Positions 1 to 11,996 of a DNA stretch of 64,000 bases are shown here, in pieces. The stretch comes from Tetraselmis striata (taxonomy: Eukaryota; Chlorophyta; Chlorodendrophyceae; Chlorodendrales; Chlorodendraceae). Each line of letters starts with the position of its first letter. Position 1 is the stretch's first letter. The notes under the pieces were generated by a model. That model ran no database searches, was not told the origin of the DNA, and worked only from the letters and a program-made list of their open reading frames with translations. The position numbers and the translations under genes are program-made. Where the stretch lies: positions 124,001 to 188,000 of the forward strand of contig VCJN01001595.1 in the NCBI GenBank assembly GCA_006384855.1, given 5' to 3'.

Positions 1-458
1 TGTCTGTGCCTTGTGTCTGTGTCTTGCTCATTGTAAAGACTTGTGCTGGCGCTGTGGTGGCCCATAGCAACGCAACAGAACTAACAATGCACGCTTTTAC
101 CACTTATTTTCACTAAGAATACCTGAGCCGATATCTCGGTTTCAACAGTGCTGCAGCATCAGGAATAAAAGTTGAAATTCGGCATGCGCCCTAAGCCAGT
201 GCCAAATTGCGCCCCCTTTGGCATGTCTTGGTATGAGGCTGACTTGTTGCCAGACAAGCCCATCCTCTTTGCCATCTTATGGGTCGCGCGCTTGAATACA
301 TTCGGAGTTGACGCGGCTCTGTTTTGAGAGCGGGAACACTCATTGTCCTTGCTGCTGTACTGCCCTCCCTTGACACCTGACACACGTAGCACAAAGTACC
401 CGCCGGTGTCAACCACTTTGCACAGCAGTAAGGGCTGCGCAGCATTGATTCAGCAGAT
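1..458. other. no gene recognised
   Basis: Downstream flank of the coiled-coil gene. Short open frames here overlap one another on both strands and match nothing I recognise. Confidence 0.5.
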
Positions 459-1485
459 TCACATGGCAGCACCTGTTGATTCACTCTGCTGTCCGGCGGA
501 GCTCCACCAGTAATCGTCCTCCTCTACCTCCTTGAAATTTGCGGGCATGGCCTCATGATGAATGGCATCACTCAAGAGGCAGCTGGGCGCTGACCTGCTC
601 CGATGGTACGCCACCCCAGGTGTTGCCTCCTGAAAGTCACACCGGATGCTAAATAAATGCGTGACGTTAAACAATCTACTGAGATCAAGCTGCGCTTCCT
701 TCAGATAAACTCTCACCTGCGGTATTTCAGTGACCTGCGGAGGTGCAGGAAGCTTCGCCGGCGTCGGTGGATTGAAGGGCATCCCAGTCGCCGCTTCAAG
801 CGCGCCCCCTAGGATGCGGTCCCGCAGCAGAAGACCCTCTAGCAGTGCCGCCAATTCATGAGCCCCTGCCTTGTGGAGCGCTGCTGCATGTGCCAGCAGT
901 TGCCCCTCACTCTTCAGCAGGCAGCTGTCCTTGAAATGCTCCGCGATTTCCGTGAGAGCCTGCTTGTTGTTCTTGATTTGTACCCTGCGATCGGCAGACA
1001 CGCGATGCCCCGTCACCGAAGACACCGCCGCCAGCCATCCCGTGTTTCATTAGGCGCGACGCCAGGCGGTAAGGAGACTATAAAACAAACGCACAGCGAA
1101 AAAATCTAGGTGAAAGTTGCGAGGTGTCACGTCGGCGAGTTTTATCGTCAGCCACGGGAGCAGGCACCAACCCTGCGAGCCAACCGTCAAGCCGGGAAAT
1201 TGGCGAGTCTTACCGCAGCTCATCGTTCTTTGCTCTCTCGCACTGCAGCTGTTGCTCCACAGAAGCCGTTCGGGCATTGGCGTCATGTACTGCCTGGCGA
1301 AACTGCTCCACTCGTTCAGTAGCGGTACGCAGCTGGAAGGCGGCCCCCTTGTCGTCCAGCTCGGCCCCGGTCGCGACTTCCGCGCCCGTTTGAGTCCAAC
1401 CGACTGCGCCCTTCATCGGACTCACGCGATGGCGACCAGCGCCCCTGCTGGGGCTGTTCGCGACGAAGGGGTTGTAAAAATCCAT
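459..1485 (-). CDS. coiled-coil protein of unknown function (2 exons)
   Basis: Two exons join in frame: 1485-1214 and 984-459 (266 codons including stop). The donor is a clean GTAAGA after 1214 and the acceptor a CAG before 984; the split codon gives Arg. The ATG at 1485 is the first after an in-frame stop. Residues 1-40 are low complexity. About 45-115 are charged and heptad-like (E-x-F-R-Q, E-Q-Q-L-Q, K-N-D-E-L), predicting a coiled coil that continues smoothly across the exon junction, which supports the splice. A helical Ala/Leu-rich stretch and a proline-rich hinge follow, then an acidic Trp-containing end. No catalytic motif or targeting signal is evident. I do not recognise the family; it could be a structural or adaptor protein. 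Function is not inferred. Confidence 0.5.
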
Positions 1486-1656
1486 TCCCCTGCGTCTCTA
1501 TCCGCCTGCAAATAGGTGAACGGCACCAGCTGCAGGCCCCAGGCTTGAGGACTGCGGCTACAGGCGGCGCCGAGAGCAGGCCTTCGAGCGGCGGAGGCAA
1601 TTGCCGAGGCTGTGTGTCACTTACGAACGCGACCGCCAAAACCGCGAGTAATCGGC

Positions 1657-1903
1657 GTAAAGTAAAGTTCAGTTCGCCCCGGGACATCGGCCGAAGCCGC
1701 CCCAGCACTTGACCTCGTGCGCCAACTGCAGTCGTAGGTCTGGCATAGCCCATAGACCATTGCCTCATTCGAACCCCGAAGGGCAAATGCATCAACCGAG
1801 TAAACCCGGGACACGCCGGGCCGATATTGCCGACATACATCGGCCAGGAATCGAACCCGGTACCTCTCGCACACGAGACGACCGCTCTACCGAGCGGACA
1901 AGG
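1657..1903 (-). repeat. tRNA-derived SINE, copy 1
   Basis: Read on the minus strand the element starts with a tRNA-like head: an A-box-like GCTCGGTAGAGCGG, then about 30 nt later a B-box GGTTCGATTCC. A body of roughly 170 bp follows and it ends in ACTTTACTTTAC. The body is nearly identical to the copy at 25497-25745, which has the same head, order and tail. It matches the plan of a tRNA-headed SINE with an internal pol III promoter and a short simple-sequence tail. It is not a functional tRNA gene, because the acceptor stem is not completed. Confidence 0.75.
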
Positions 1904-3126
1904 GATGTACCTTGTAAAGGTTTCGCCGGTATTACGGGTACAGGTACTCGTAATCCGGACAGACGGCCTAGGCGAGCTGGGACCAGCCCGCCTATCCGCA
2001 CGTTGGCCCATTTTTCAGGTCCTCATTCAATTCGGCGTATTAGTCCAAACGGACGATGGGAGGGGCGCCGCGGGCGTACGAGGTAGTCAGCAACTCAACT
2101 CAACGACATAGTACAATATGTCTACTAGTACTGGGATCAAGGTACAGTGTACTCATGATCTGGGTTCGCGACGGTTCACGTCAGCATCGTCACCAGCGCA
2201 GTAGCAGCAAGAAAATACGCTGGTACCGGGTACCGTAGTGTAGTCCCAGTAGTCGCTGGTGACCGTCCCGCAGCCCCCCCCCCCCCCCCTTCTCCCCCCC
2301 CCGCAACCTCCTTGCAAATGGGGGCAGTAGTTCCTACCCGTACTCGTACATGAGTACGAGTACGATCACGTAATCGCAGGGGTTATACAGTAAATACCCC
2401 TGGTAATAGTGATGAGGGTTGTGTGCTGGTTAAGAGCGTCCATACTGCGTGGAGCGGCTGCTGGTGGGTGGCGATGCCTGGTCGGTGGCTGCCATGACGG
2501 TTCCCGCCTCTGGTGGCCCATAGCTGTATTTCCTGCTGGTTATAACTCTATGGATTTCTTGATGTTTCATCTAGCACATGTAATCAATATGAGGGTTGTG
2601 CTGCTCATAGGCGTATGCAGTACCTGTACCTGTGACATTCGATAGATCGCGCATCGTCGTATGTCAGCGCAGCACTGGTCTGACCAGTACTGCTTAGCAC
2701 GCGCTAGCCACTCGTACGAGTACCGAACCACTGCTGAGCTGCTGCTATCAACTGCAGCTGCTGCCAGCATCATTCTCACACTATATTGATGTCCTCCTAG
2801 CGCAGGCAGTCGTCACTGGCGGAGAGCACGGAGGTGAGTACTCCACGACTGGCGGTGTACCTTGTGAGCAGAAAGTACAAAGTAATGACTGCCCCGAGTT
2901 GACGCGGGTTGGCAAATGTGCAAGGGTACATGCAGGAATTTTTACACACTCTACGCTTGGCGCCATTGGGGTCCTAAGGGGTCAAGCTACTACGTACACA
3001 GGCCTCACTCTGGACTGCGTAAGCTCCCCCTGCACTTCACGCTATATCATCTATGTGGACATACAGGCAGCCCAGGTCGCAACAAGATCCAGCCAGTGAC
3101 CCGCTGTGTCAACAGCAGATGGCTTT
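1904..3126. other. intergenic, no gene recognised
   Basis: Contains a poly-C run near 2273-2300, words rich in GTAC (for example around 2340-2370) and short overlapping frames without family resemblance. Confidence 0.5.
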
Positions 3127-6026
3127 TCATTTCTGCAGCAGCTCATTCATGGCCTCGCGCATCCCAACCTTGTGGATGCGCTCGTACTCGGCGGTCACCA
3201 TAGCGCGCCACTCCTTGTGGAAGAGCATCTCGTGGAACAGCGGCTCCATGTCCAGCAGGAAGCCAAGTGTCTCGGCAGGAGACTCCTTAGTGTCCGCCGG
3301 GGTCAGCGCGGCCTGGCCAGGCGATCGGCACAAGCAAAAAACGTCAGCTACATGAGCCGCGGCACCTATAAGGCACAGCAGAAATATGCCAGCCAGGTGA
3401 AGTACCTCGATCATGCGGGCCTTCTCATCGCGGATGGCGCTGCCATTCTCGACACATCTGACAAGGTAGTGTGCCCACGCAGCCACAGAGAGTGCCATCA
3501 TTTGGCCATTGAGGCCCTTTGCCTCGGCTTCCACAATGGCAGGAAGCACCTGCAATCCAACGACAGAAATGCCGAATACGGTGCTTGTTTAGAGACATGC
3601 GATTGGACATCAGCCCGGTAGGCAGGGGGCAACAGTGTCCGCACCTGCTCAGTGAACCTCACACTGGCGTCAATGATGACTCGGTTCAGGCTGCTGGCCA
3701 CAGCCGTGTTCATCAGCCGCTCAATGGCTTTGTCAATGCATTTCTCAAAGTCAAACGAGGCAAGCTCTGGCTTGCTCTGAAGGATCGGGACGGTGTAGGT
3801 CGTCAAAAGCCTGTCAATGACACGATGTCATGCTCAGCTACCCACGCTTGTGCCATCCAACAGGCTAAATCTATGTGCAGACATGCATTGCACCGGAGCA
3901 CAAGCAAGGGGGGGGAAAGGGGGGGGGGAGGGGACTTACGAATGCACAAACTTGATGAGGACAGGATTGTGCATAGCCTCGTACAGGTTCTCCAATCCCA
4001 TGAGAAGTGCAGGGAAGGCAGCGGCGAATTGGAGCTGCAGAGCACAGTACCACAAAATCAAAAACATGCAAACAAAAATACAGATGCTACAACTGCTCTG
4101 CTTCATGTCGGGTGCGGTGGATGCCATTCCCACCTCTGTGTACAAGCGGGTCGTTGCAGCGCTGTATTCCAACAAGGAATCTTCGACAATGTGCACGCCG
4201 ACGTCCTCCCACTTCGGGCGACCGCGCTCACCATCCTGGAACTTGTTCTGTGGACCAAACCAAGCAGCGTTAGCGTGCCGCCAGCGCTCAGGGCGCCGAC
4301 TTGCTCACTCTGCACGGCACTGCATGCAAAGCAGGCGCGCGCTGTTGGCACTTGCCTCAATGAGCCATTCCGAGAACATCTCACACACAATAGGAAACCT
4401 GTCTGCAATTCCGTGGCTGACAGCGAGATCCGTAATCGTCTGCGGCACATTTCACATAGCCGTCAGAAAACACATTTATCTCTCGCGCCTTCCTTGAAAT
4501 ATGAACACAGCGCGTCATTTCCCGTCGTTGCGCACCGTCTTGTCAGTGGCGGCAGACATGCGGTCTAGATAAGTGTTGGGAAACTTGCAGTTGAACTCGA
4601 TCCATTCCTTCAGAGCGTCACTGGAAGAGGCAGCGCGCTCCAGAACCTTGGACTTCAGAAGATCCCCTACATGTCGGCAACGTCCGCACAGAGCGCTCTC
4701 AATCCAGTGCATATTGGAGTCCACACCAATACTGAGAGTTGTGGATGGCATTGCCGACATGCCTTTAGGGGCGCACACTTACCGTTACCGACAATCGAGT
4801 CGGACGACATCACCGTGGCACCGCCAGACATGGAAGCACGCCTGGCAGCCAGACCGGCAACGATGATACCCACGCCAGTGGCTCCCAGGTAGCTGCTGAC
4901 ATCCACATCTGCTTCATCCCAAGAGGGGTCGGAAGAGCCTTTGCTGGCTAGCTCAATGAGGGCGGTATCAGCATGGCTGGTCATGTCCTGGTACCTGCAG
5001 GATGGAAATAACGCATGCCCCTTGTCAGCACTCAGGCAGCGGATACTTGGCCGGGGGATGCACACAGCATGGCTCTAGCTGACGCACCCGAGCTCGCCGA
5101 TGGAGATGCTGAAGATCTTTGCAGTCTCGCTCGCGAGGACCTTTAGCATCTGACATGCACAGAGGGACAAAGGAGTGTTATTCTCGGGTGCATCTGGGTC
5201 ACTGCGAGGCGTGTTGCATGCCCTGCTCATCGTAGTATAGTTGGTTCCAATGCAGCTTGTGGACTGTACCTTCCCCGGCGTCTCAAATGCAAGCAGGATC
5301 TCCTTCAGCGATCCAATCACGCGGACATTCTCTTCCATGTCGGGGTCCGGCTTATGCAGCTTCTTCGAGTTCTTGGAAATCACAGTGTACATGAAGTTCT
5401 GCGTTTGCAAGGACGAGCAACTGTGTTGGCAAGTGCAGCGCCAAGGGAGTTCCGCCAGGCAGACTGCGATGTGTGCTGTCACAGGTGTTCAACTTGGAAC
5501 GGCGGGGACTGCGGAGTTGATCATACAGTACCTGTTTTTGGAGCACATCACGCAGCTCAGCGTTGCCTGGCAGGATCCCGATGGCGGTGTAACCCCACTT
5601 GTAGTTCTCCTCGGGGTTTGCCCTCAGCAGACTATCCATGTATACCAGCTGCACGAAGCATAGCACACAGCGGTATGTCAGGTTCGACCGAAACCTTCCA
5701 AGAAAGCTCGCGTAAGTGCAAGCACGCATCCAGCACAAGGGTGTGCACGTGCACGAGGACGGACAAGACAGGGGGGGTGGTACGTTGTGGGCTTCCAGGC
5801 CCATTGCGTCGCCGCGAGCGAGGCCGATGTGCACAATACCAGTCTGCAGCTTGGAGCGGTCGTACGTCGGCAGCTCAACCAGCGAGTCGGGCAGGCCTTG
5901 CTCGACGGCATCCCGCAGGGTGACTGAGGTGTTTTCCTTCGTCACCTCCTTGATGGCTGCCACCATTTCATCGGTCAAGGCTGTCGGCACGACATGCGAC
6001 AGTTCGAGGGTCTCTCCGGCCAACAT
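3127..6026 (-). CDS. mannitol dehydrogenase-family paralogue, probably a pseudoenzyme (12 exons)
   Basis: Exons: 6026-5784, 5648-5532, 5398-5270, 5149-5088, 4994-4783, 4666-4536, 4439-4356, 4247-4134, 4034-3940, 3810-3645, 3549-3406, 3312-3127. They sum to 561 codons with no stop. The family is the polyol-specific long-chain dehydrogenases (mannitol 2-dehydrogenase/fructuronate reductase): LPTYDRSKLQTGIVH, LRANPEENYKWGYT, SYLGATGVGIIVAGLAARR and FPALLMGLENLYEA all match the copy at 18.85 kb. Key residues are gone. The NAD motif GxGGFHRxHQ reads GLARGDAMGLEAHN. The Asn of SCDN is Ser (SSDS). The catalytic Lys, Asn and His (K-x4-N-x2-H in the sister copy) are Thr, Thr and Gln. Intron 7 has a GC donor (GAG|GCAAGT). 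Start: the ATG at 6026 is chosen over an upstream TTG. The open frame argues for a conserved non-catalytic role; a young pseudogene is the alternative. Confidence 0.8.
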
Positions 6027-8889
6027 AGTGACGACGCAAAACTTCAACTGCGGATCGCGAAACTTCCGGTATTGTACGTTTTATGGGGAACCTTTTGGCG
6101 AAGCGGCGGGGGTCACTTCAAAACCCACGCAAGGTGTTCAAGTCGCCAAGCAGTCGCTAGTTTGCTTCTTCAATCACGGGCTGTGACAATGAGGTGGCGG
6201 CTTCTGATTCCCGTGCGTTGCGACGAGTAACTGGCTGAAGGCGATCTGGTTCCTGGCGGGGTGGGTGCAAGGGTTGTCACTAGGGAGGATGACTCGATTT
6301 CGAGCGGCTGCAGGGGGGGATTGCCACCCATATACGTACACGCGCTACCCGAAGGCGCGCGAATACCCCCTGCTCACCTGCTTGCTCGGTTGGCCTGCTG
6401 CTGCGCGTGTTTAAACGATGTAAACAGTATTCGTGATATGTGCGTAGCGAAATCAGTGATACTGCGTCAGCCTCTGGAGGGAGGGAGCAGGCCGGAAAGC
6501 AGAATTAGCCGCCGCGCCCGGGGGCGGGAAAAAAAGCCGCCGCGTCCATCATCATTGTCGTACTGATACCCGTACAGCATCAGCACTGTTGTACTACAGT
6601 AAGTACAATTTTGCACTGAACTGGCCCGTCTGGCCCCGGTACAGCTCATCGTCATTTCCCCCGCAAAGTACATCGCGTGCGGCGCGCAACAGCAAAGCAG
6701 CACCACACTACGGTACGGGTACAGGTAAACGTACAGGCCCTGCCAGCGCAGCAACATATATTAACAGCAGCGCGCAGGCGCGGCGCGCGCGAAGGATCAT
6801 CGACGGGCGCGGTATACTGATACGAGTACGATTACGCAATTTTCGACATAAAGTAAAATATGCAATCGAGTCTGCCTTTGCCAAAAAGGGTGCGGAGGCT
6901 GTGCATCACTGAAAAGCGCCATTTATGGCTAGTAGCAAGGTTCATCAGCGAAAGGGGGGGGGTGGCGGGGGGGGGGGGGGGGGGAGTCGGAGGAGGAGCC
7001 CGCAGAGCGGAGGCGGAAACGGGAGGGCGCTGCCGAAGGCAGCTAGCTGGAAGATGGCAGGCGAGCTGGTGGTGGCTGTCCTAAGTAGCTCCCCGGCCGG
7101 GAGCACATGGCTCGCAGGCGAAGGGACAACCCGTATTGAAACCCGATGTATGGTACATGTAACCAATTAAACCGGTTAAAACCGCCAAGAAACCGTACGG
7201 GTCGCACTAGGACAGTTAGATTTCTGGGAAAGCCCATAAACACGTTGAGATCATTTCAACATGCGATGGAGTCTGGTTTTGCCATTGTACACGCGGTTTG
7301 TTTACGATAGCGAGCGTCGTTACGTACGAAGGCGAAGATGTCTTGAGTGGTAAAAGGGGTCTCGCGCCGAGAGGTTATAGGAACCTCCATCGGGGCGCAG
7401 GCTCAGAATAGACGCGGACGGGAGATGTTGACGGCGCGAACGCCTGCGCGACATATGCCGGACATGTCGCGGAATTAAGGCGCCGTCTCCCGGCGGCGCC
7501 CTACACCATTTGCCGCGCGCCGTGACGGCGTGCCGCACAAGCCGGAATAATTGCATGCCAGTAGGAGCGGCCAAGTTGGCTACGAGTGCCCGGCAGAGCA
7601 ACGGCACAGACACCAGTAGGACGAGTACAGGTGCGCGCACGGGCGCGCGAGCGCGCCGCGTACAGCCAGGTCAAGTGCAAGTCCATTGTACGCGACGCGA
7701 TGTTAACTCTGCACATGTACTGGCGATTCACATTACGAGGGGTGTAATAATGCCGCAAAACGATACCCCGCAACCCCGCGCGATGAGATCGGTGTAAGGC
7801 CGCTGCCATCACCAGCGGCGGTCGTCTCGCCGCCTCGCGTGAAGGGCGGCGCAGGAAACGCACAACGCTTTGGTGCGCGGGCACGCGGGACCCAGTGTGG
7901 CCGAGCCGTACCTGCTCTTAAGTATGTCCGGGTCGGTTGTCGGCGACGTCGCAGACAAAGACCCCCCGACTCTGTAAGCTGTCGCCGCGGGTCTTTTTTC
8001 GCGGAGTGCGGTGAGGCAGCCGCCGCTGCTGCACCAGCGACGGCTGCCGACCACCGCACAAGTCGCATGCCGATGTTGACGCCACGAAATGCAAAAGTCG
8101 CGCTAGGTGGCGGAGTTGTCCCCCGGCGCGGGCAGCAGCTCGTGTTGTCACAGATGAGATGTCGTGACGTCGGGCGGAGCGGGTTTGTTGGCGTAGAGGC
8201 CCTTGCAGCCTACGCCGGCATGTAGCGATGCCAATGATGTCGGGGCGACGGTGACAGCGAGGCGGCCGCCGGTGTTGCACCAACGACGGTCGCCGAGGTT
8301 CCAAACCCGGAGTCGGACATGGGTCGTAGTTACGACCACCACGAGACGTCAAGCACGCCAGGTGGTAGATAGAGCTGCCCCCGTCGGGCAGTTTTTGCAG
8401 GTTGTCGTGTTCCTTGTGACGACGACGTTGCATATTAGGAGCCGTCGGAGACGCGCCGGGATGAGCCGCGCAAACGCCGCCCACTACGACCACGACAAAC
8501 GATGATGCAACACGAATAGGGCGAGGGCAACGAGCCCTCTCAAAACACCGGTGCATGAGCGGCGCCACCCCCCGTAACGGATCAATCACGCGGGTAGTTA
8601 CGAAAAACCACAGCGTGTAACGACGCTGATGCTGCGAGGACACGCGGACCGGGTTGAAGTGTTTTGCGGGACAGCGAGTGGCCGCCCCGAAGACACGGAC
8701 GTCCTCCTCCGTCCGCGCCGATTTGTTGCGGTAGGCGTAGTTCTCATCGTTGACAACCGTGATGAGCAGCCGCCATGGTGCCTAGTGCGTCCATGGCACC
8801 TAACCTCAAGAGTTGACTACTGCGAGAGGGTGCTCCACTACTGCGGGAGCCCACGAAGGCTTGTACTGCGACTCGACTTCGGGTGTTGA
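6027..8889. other. intergenic, repeats only
   Basis: No convincing gene. There is a poly-G run near 6960-6985. Two diverged copies of a segment of about 45 bp lie 247 bp apart (8011-8055 and 8258-8302), which is why the minus-strand frame there repeats a PSLVQ-RR motif. Much of the rest is GTAC-rich low-order sequence. Confidence 0.5.
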
Positions 8890-10870
8890 GGTTTAAACCC
8901 CCCAAAAAACGGGCACCCCCCAGCTCCAATTCCTTATTACCGTGCGCATCGCTACCCGAAAACGTCCTAGCTGCCAAGCCAGGGGTGGCCGCCCGGAAGT
9001 TAGTCTCGGCCAAGGCAACATGGGCCATGGGGGCGATGAAGTGGTGCGGGAGACGTATGGGCGACACGAGAGTGCTCCGGCACGGGAACGAGCAATACGC
9101 GTAGGTCGTCGAGGACACACCGGCCGGCACGGCCCTTCTCGAGGTACACATGCAGGATATATCCGATAATGTTGTAGGAGTCAACGTGCACGTCCCGCAC
9201 TCGCTCGGCGGGACACACCAGTGACCGCCCCCCGGCAAAGAACATCAAGTTGACTACCGCGGCCATGAGGTCCCGAAAGTCGTACTTGTACTCAGGGGAA
9301 GGAGCATAAATAATAGAGTATGCACGCTCAATTAAAAAGTGAGCGACATCGGCACGCAAAGAGACGCGCAAATGAACGGCCTCCATTCGCGTTGCCAAAG
9401 TAGCGGGCCACAACGCGCGGCATTTGAGGTGCGCGATGTCCTTATCGATGGGGTGCAGCTCGAAGAACGTGTTAGTTGCCGACAGATAGGGTTGCAACGA
9501 CTTAGCCCCAATGTGGCCGCGCTTATACCGATCCAAGCGACGTACCGAACGACGGTATAGTTTGCAAGGACAAGCCTTCAGCGAGCTGATGCTCTCCGAG
9601 CGGTCGTAGCAAACTACCTCAGCGAATTGCGACAGCTTGCCGGCGTATCTTCGTAGAGTCCGGAAGGTGAGGGAGCTAGACAGGAGATCGAGTGTGCGCT
9701 GCCCCAACTCGTCCGAGCCGAACGCACGCCTCTTGTAGACGGGTCCGAAGCGAAGCCGCCCAAGGGGCGAAAGCCTCGGGCTCGTCAACCACGGAAATGC
9801 GACGTTTGACCGACGGGATAGTAAAATGACTCCGGGCCATTCCAAAAAATTAATCGGCCAAGGCCGTGAAGTTGCCGGGCGATTGGACAGTGAATATTGG
9901 ACGGGTTAGTCATGGTACCATTATGGGTTTTCGGGGCAATGTTTGGGTAGGCGGGCCACCCCGCCCGCCCGTCGCGCTCGTAGCGCCTGTCGCGCGTAAC
10001 GCACACGTGCGACGAATGAAGGTCGTTGCGAACCAGTTGTAGCCCGTAGAGTGACAACCGACGGACACATTTGTGAAATTGTACGAGACGGGTTATTGTT
10101 GAACCATCATGTGCAGGCGTGCGAATGGTTAAACCGCCCTCGGCTGTAGCTTTAAAAAGCACCGCACCAAGGAAGGTCTTAATGAAGTCTGCATGGTAGA
10201 AAGGGTATGGTCTTGGCACGGGGCGCTCATCCGCCCGTCGCTGAGCTGCCATGGCTCGCCGTGCAGCGGCCACCGAAAGGTGGCCTCGCAAAGCGCTAAC
10301 AGCTCCGACGGAAGGCGCCCCACGCCATCACTCGTGCTCACCTTCGCGGCCACGCCCCCGACCGCCATCGCGTCCGCGTCCACGCCCGAGATATGCGAGC
10401 GTCGTTGCTACACGAGCAGTGGCGGTGGCCTTTGCATAGCTGGCGACTGTCGCCTCTAAGACTCGACGCTCGTAGTTGCGCATCAAGTCGCCAAGAATCG
10501 CAGAGCTCAAATGCTTCGATGCGGGCTGCGAATGTTGAGCCCTCAGAACCACCAGCACCCCTTGGTAACCGAGCACTCGCTTGATCTCGTTGAGCCTCCG
10601 CAAGAAGGCTAGACGAAAGCGAAACGCCTTGTCGATGGCCTCGGCGTGGTTCCGAGCGCGCGTGCGAGTTAATGGGTTACGTCTTAATTAGCAATTGGGA
10701 CGTAATAAGAGAGCAGCTCATCGAGAGCCACGTAGAGAACGGTTGTGTGCGCCCCAAAACACGTCATCCGCCAAATGTACTCCTCATGGGCCGGTAGACA
10801 CTGGTCATCATGCTTGAGGCAGTCGTCCGTCAGGTCGATACGCAAAAGGTAAAAACCCATGTACTCGGCT
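8890..10870 (-). mobile_element. fossil DIRS-like (tyrosine-recombinase) retrotransposon, broken
   Basis: Read on the minus strand, the 5' part (about 10.70-10.87 kb) resembles the reverse-transcriptase block around the first catalytic Asp (IDLTD, then WRMTCFGAHTT). The 3' part (about 9.0-9.8 kb) resembles a tyrosine recombinase: a helical N-terminal region followed by a core block around an FFAGGR motif. Reverse transcriptase before tyrosine recombinase is the known order of DIRS-type elements. The copy is clearly broken, with several interruptions, and no intact terminal repeats were recognised, so it is an old insertion. The family call is tentative; a cryptic LTR-class relative is the alternative. 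Confidence 0.4.
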
Positions 10871-11788
10871 GACCGGACGAAGGTTCTCGTAACCAGGCTT
10901 TGCTATTTGCATTAGCTCTGGCACCGCGAGGTAGTCGTCCTCGCCACTCGCGGATTTTGCTCCGACACGGCGGCCGCTCTCGGCTATAGCAATAAGTTGT
11001 GGCGCGTTGCGGCTTCCCCGTTGCCTGCTGTCGGCTATTCCACGACGCGCTGCCCGGTTCCATAGCCATGTGCTCCGGCTCCATCCACACCACGCCCACG
11101 AGCCGGCAGTTGGTCCAACGACAATGTGATCTCGAGCAGCAATGTAGACTGGGCATGCATGACTGTCAGCTTTAAGCGTTTCGAGCGTCGGCTTGGCGAC
11201 GGGGTCGTCTTCTCCATCTAGTATTTCTCACGAGGGTTTTTCGCGGGTGTCGGCCGAACGGGTCGGCCGAATGGTGCCGCCGCACAACACCGTTGTACTA
11301 GGCCGCGATTCGAGTGATTCACAGGTGGAACACATACGACGGGTGGGGCGGTACGCCAAATCTTCTGCATGTCGGTCGCGGGTCGTGCCCAGGGTACGAG
11401 CACGATTTTTTTTTCGAACAGCCCTCGCGAGTATTAGGCTGCCCCCGTCCGAGTCGAACACCCCCCCTCCTCACGCGTAGGCGGATCTCGGAGAGACCGA
11501 CGTGCAAGGCTGAGGTCGTGCATGAATTATTTGTTGCATCCCCCCATACCGGGCTTCTGCGGCAGCGCCAGCAGGCGCTACCGGGACTACGAGTAGTATT
11601 TGAAAACTCCCCCGTAGGACTCCCCGGTTGTCGCATGATCCAAGGACCCGCCACAACCGGTCACCCCGCTCAGCCCCCTGCCGCACCCAGCCTGGCACGG
11701 GTCGTTTTAGGGGTTACCAGAGCCCAACACATGGAGGGGGTACGTGATGCCGCCGGGTATGCCGCACCCATGATCCTCCGATCCTATA
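10871..11788. other. spacer between two mobile elements, nothing recognised
   Basis: Overlapping short frames on both strands, none with family resemblance. It may include more of the decayed element to its left. Confidence 0.4.
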
Positions 11789-11878
11789 GATGATTTCCAC
11801 GATAAGGTGCTAGTACACAAATACGGTGTTTAGGATTCGTACCCGTACTGGCCCCGGGCAGTAGCTCTTCCCGGGCGC
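11789..11878. repeat. left terminal inverted repeat
   Basis: Reverse complement of 15368-15457 with five mismatches in 90 positions. It is preceded directly by TA, matching the TA that follows the right end. Confidence 0.9.
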
Positions 11879-11996
11879 TCCTGAAACGTGCTGCTGGCGC
11901 GACTGCGCCGCTGCGACGTCGTCATCACCAACTCTCGCCATCGCCACACAACGGCCGCTTTCAGCTTGACCACCCGCCACTCGCTCGCTTGCCACC

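Noticed and set aside
1850-1905. Possible tRNA gene
   Set aside because: A and B boxes are present but acceptor and anticodon stems do not close, and the same body follows both copies; it is a SINE head.
7918-8643. 241-codon minus-strand frame with two similar segments
   Set aside because: Segment similarity comes from a diverged 247-bp-spaced DNA duplication; no gene family recognised.
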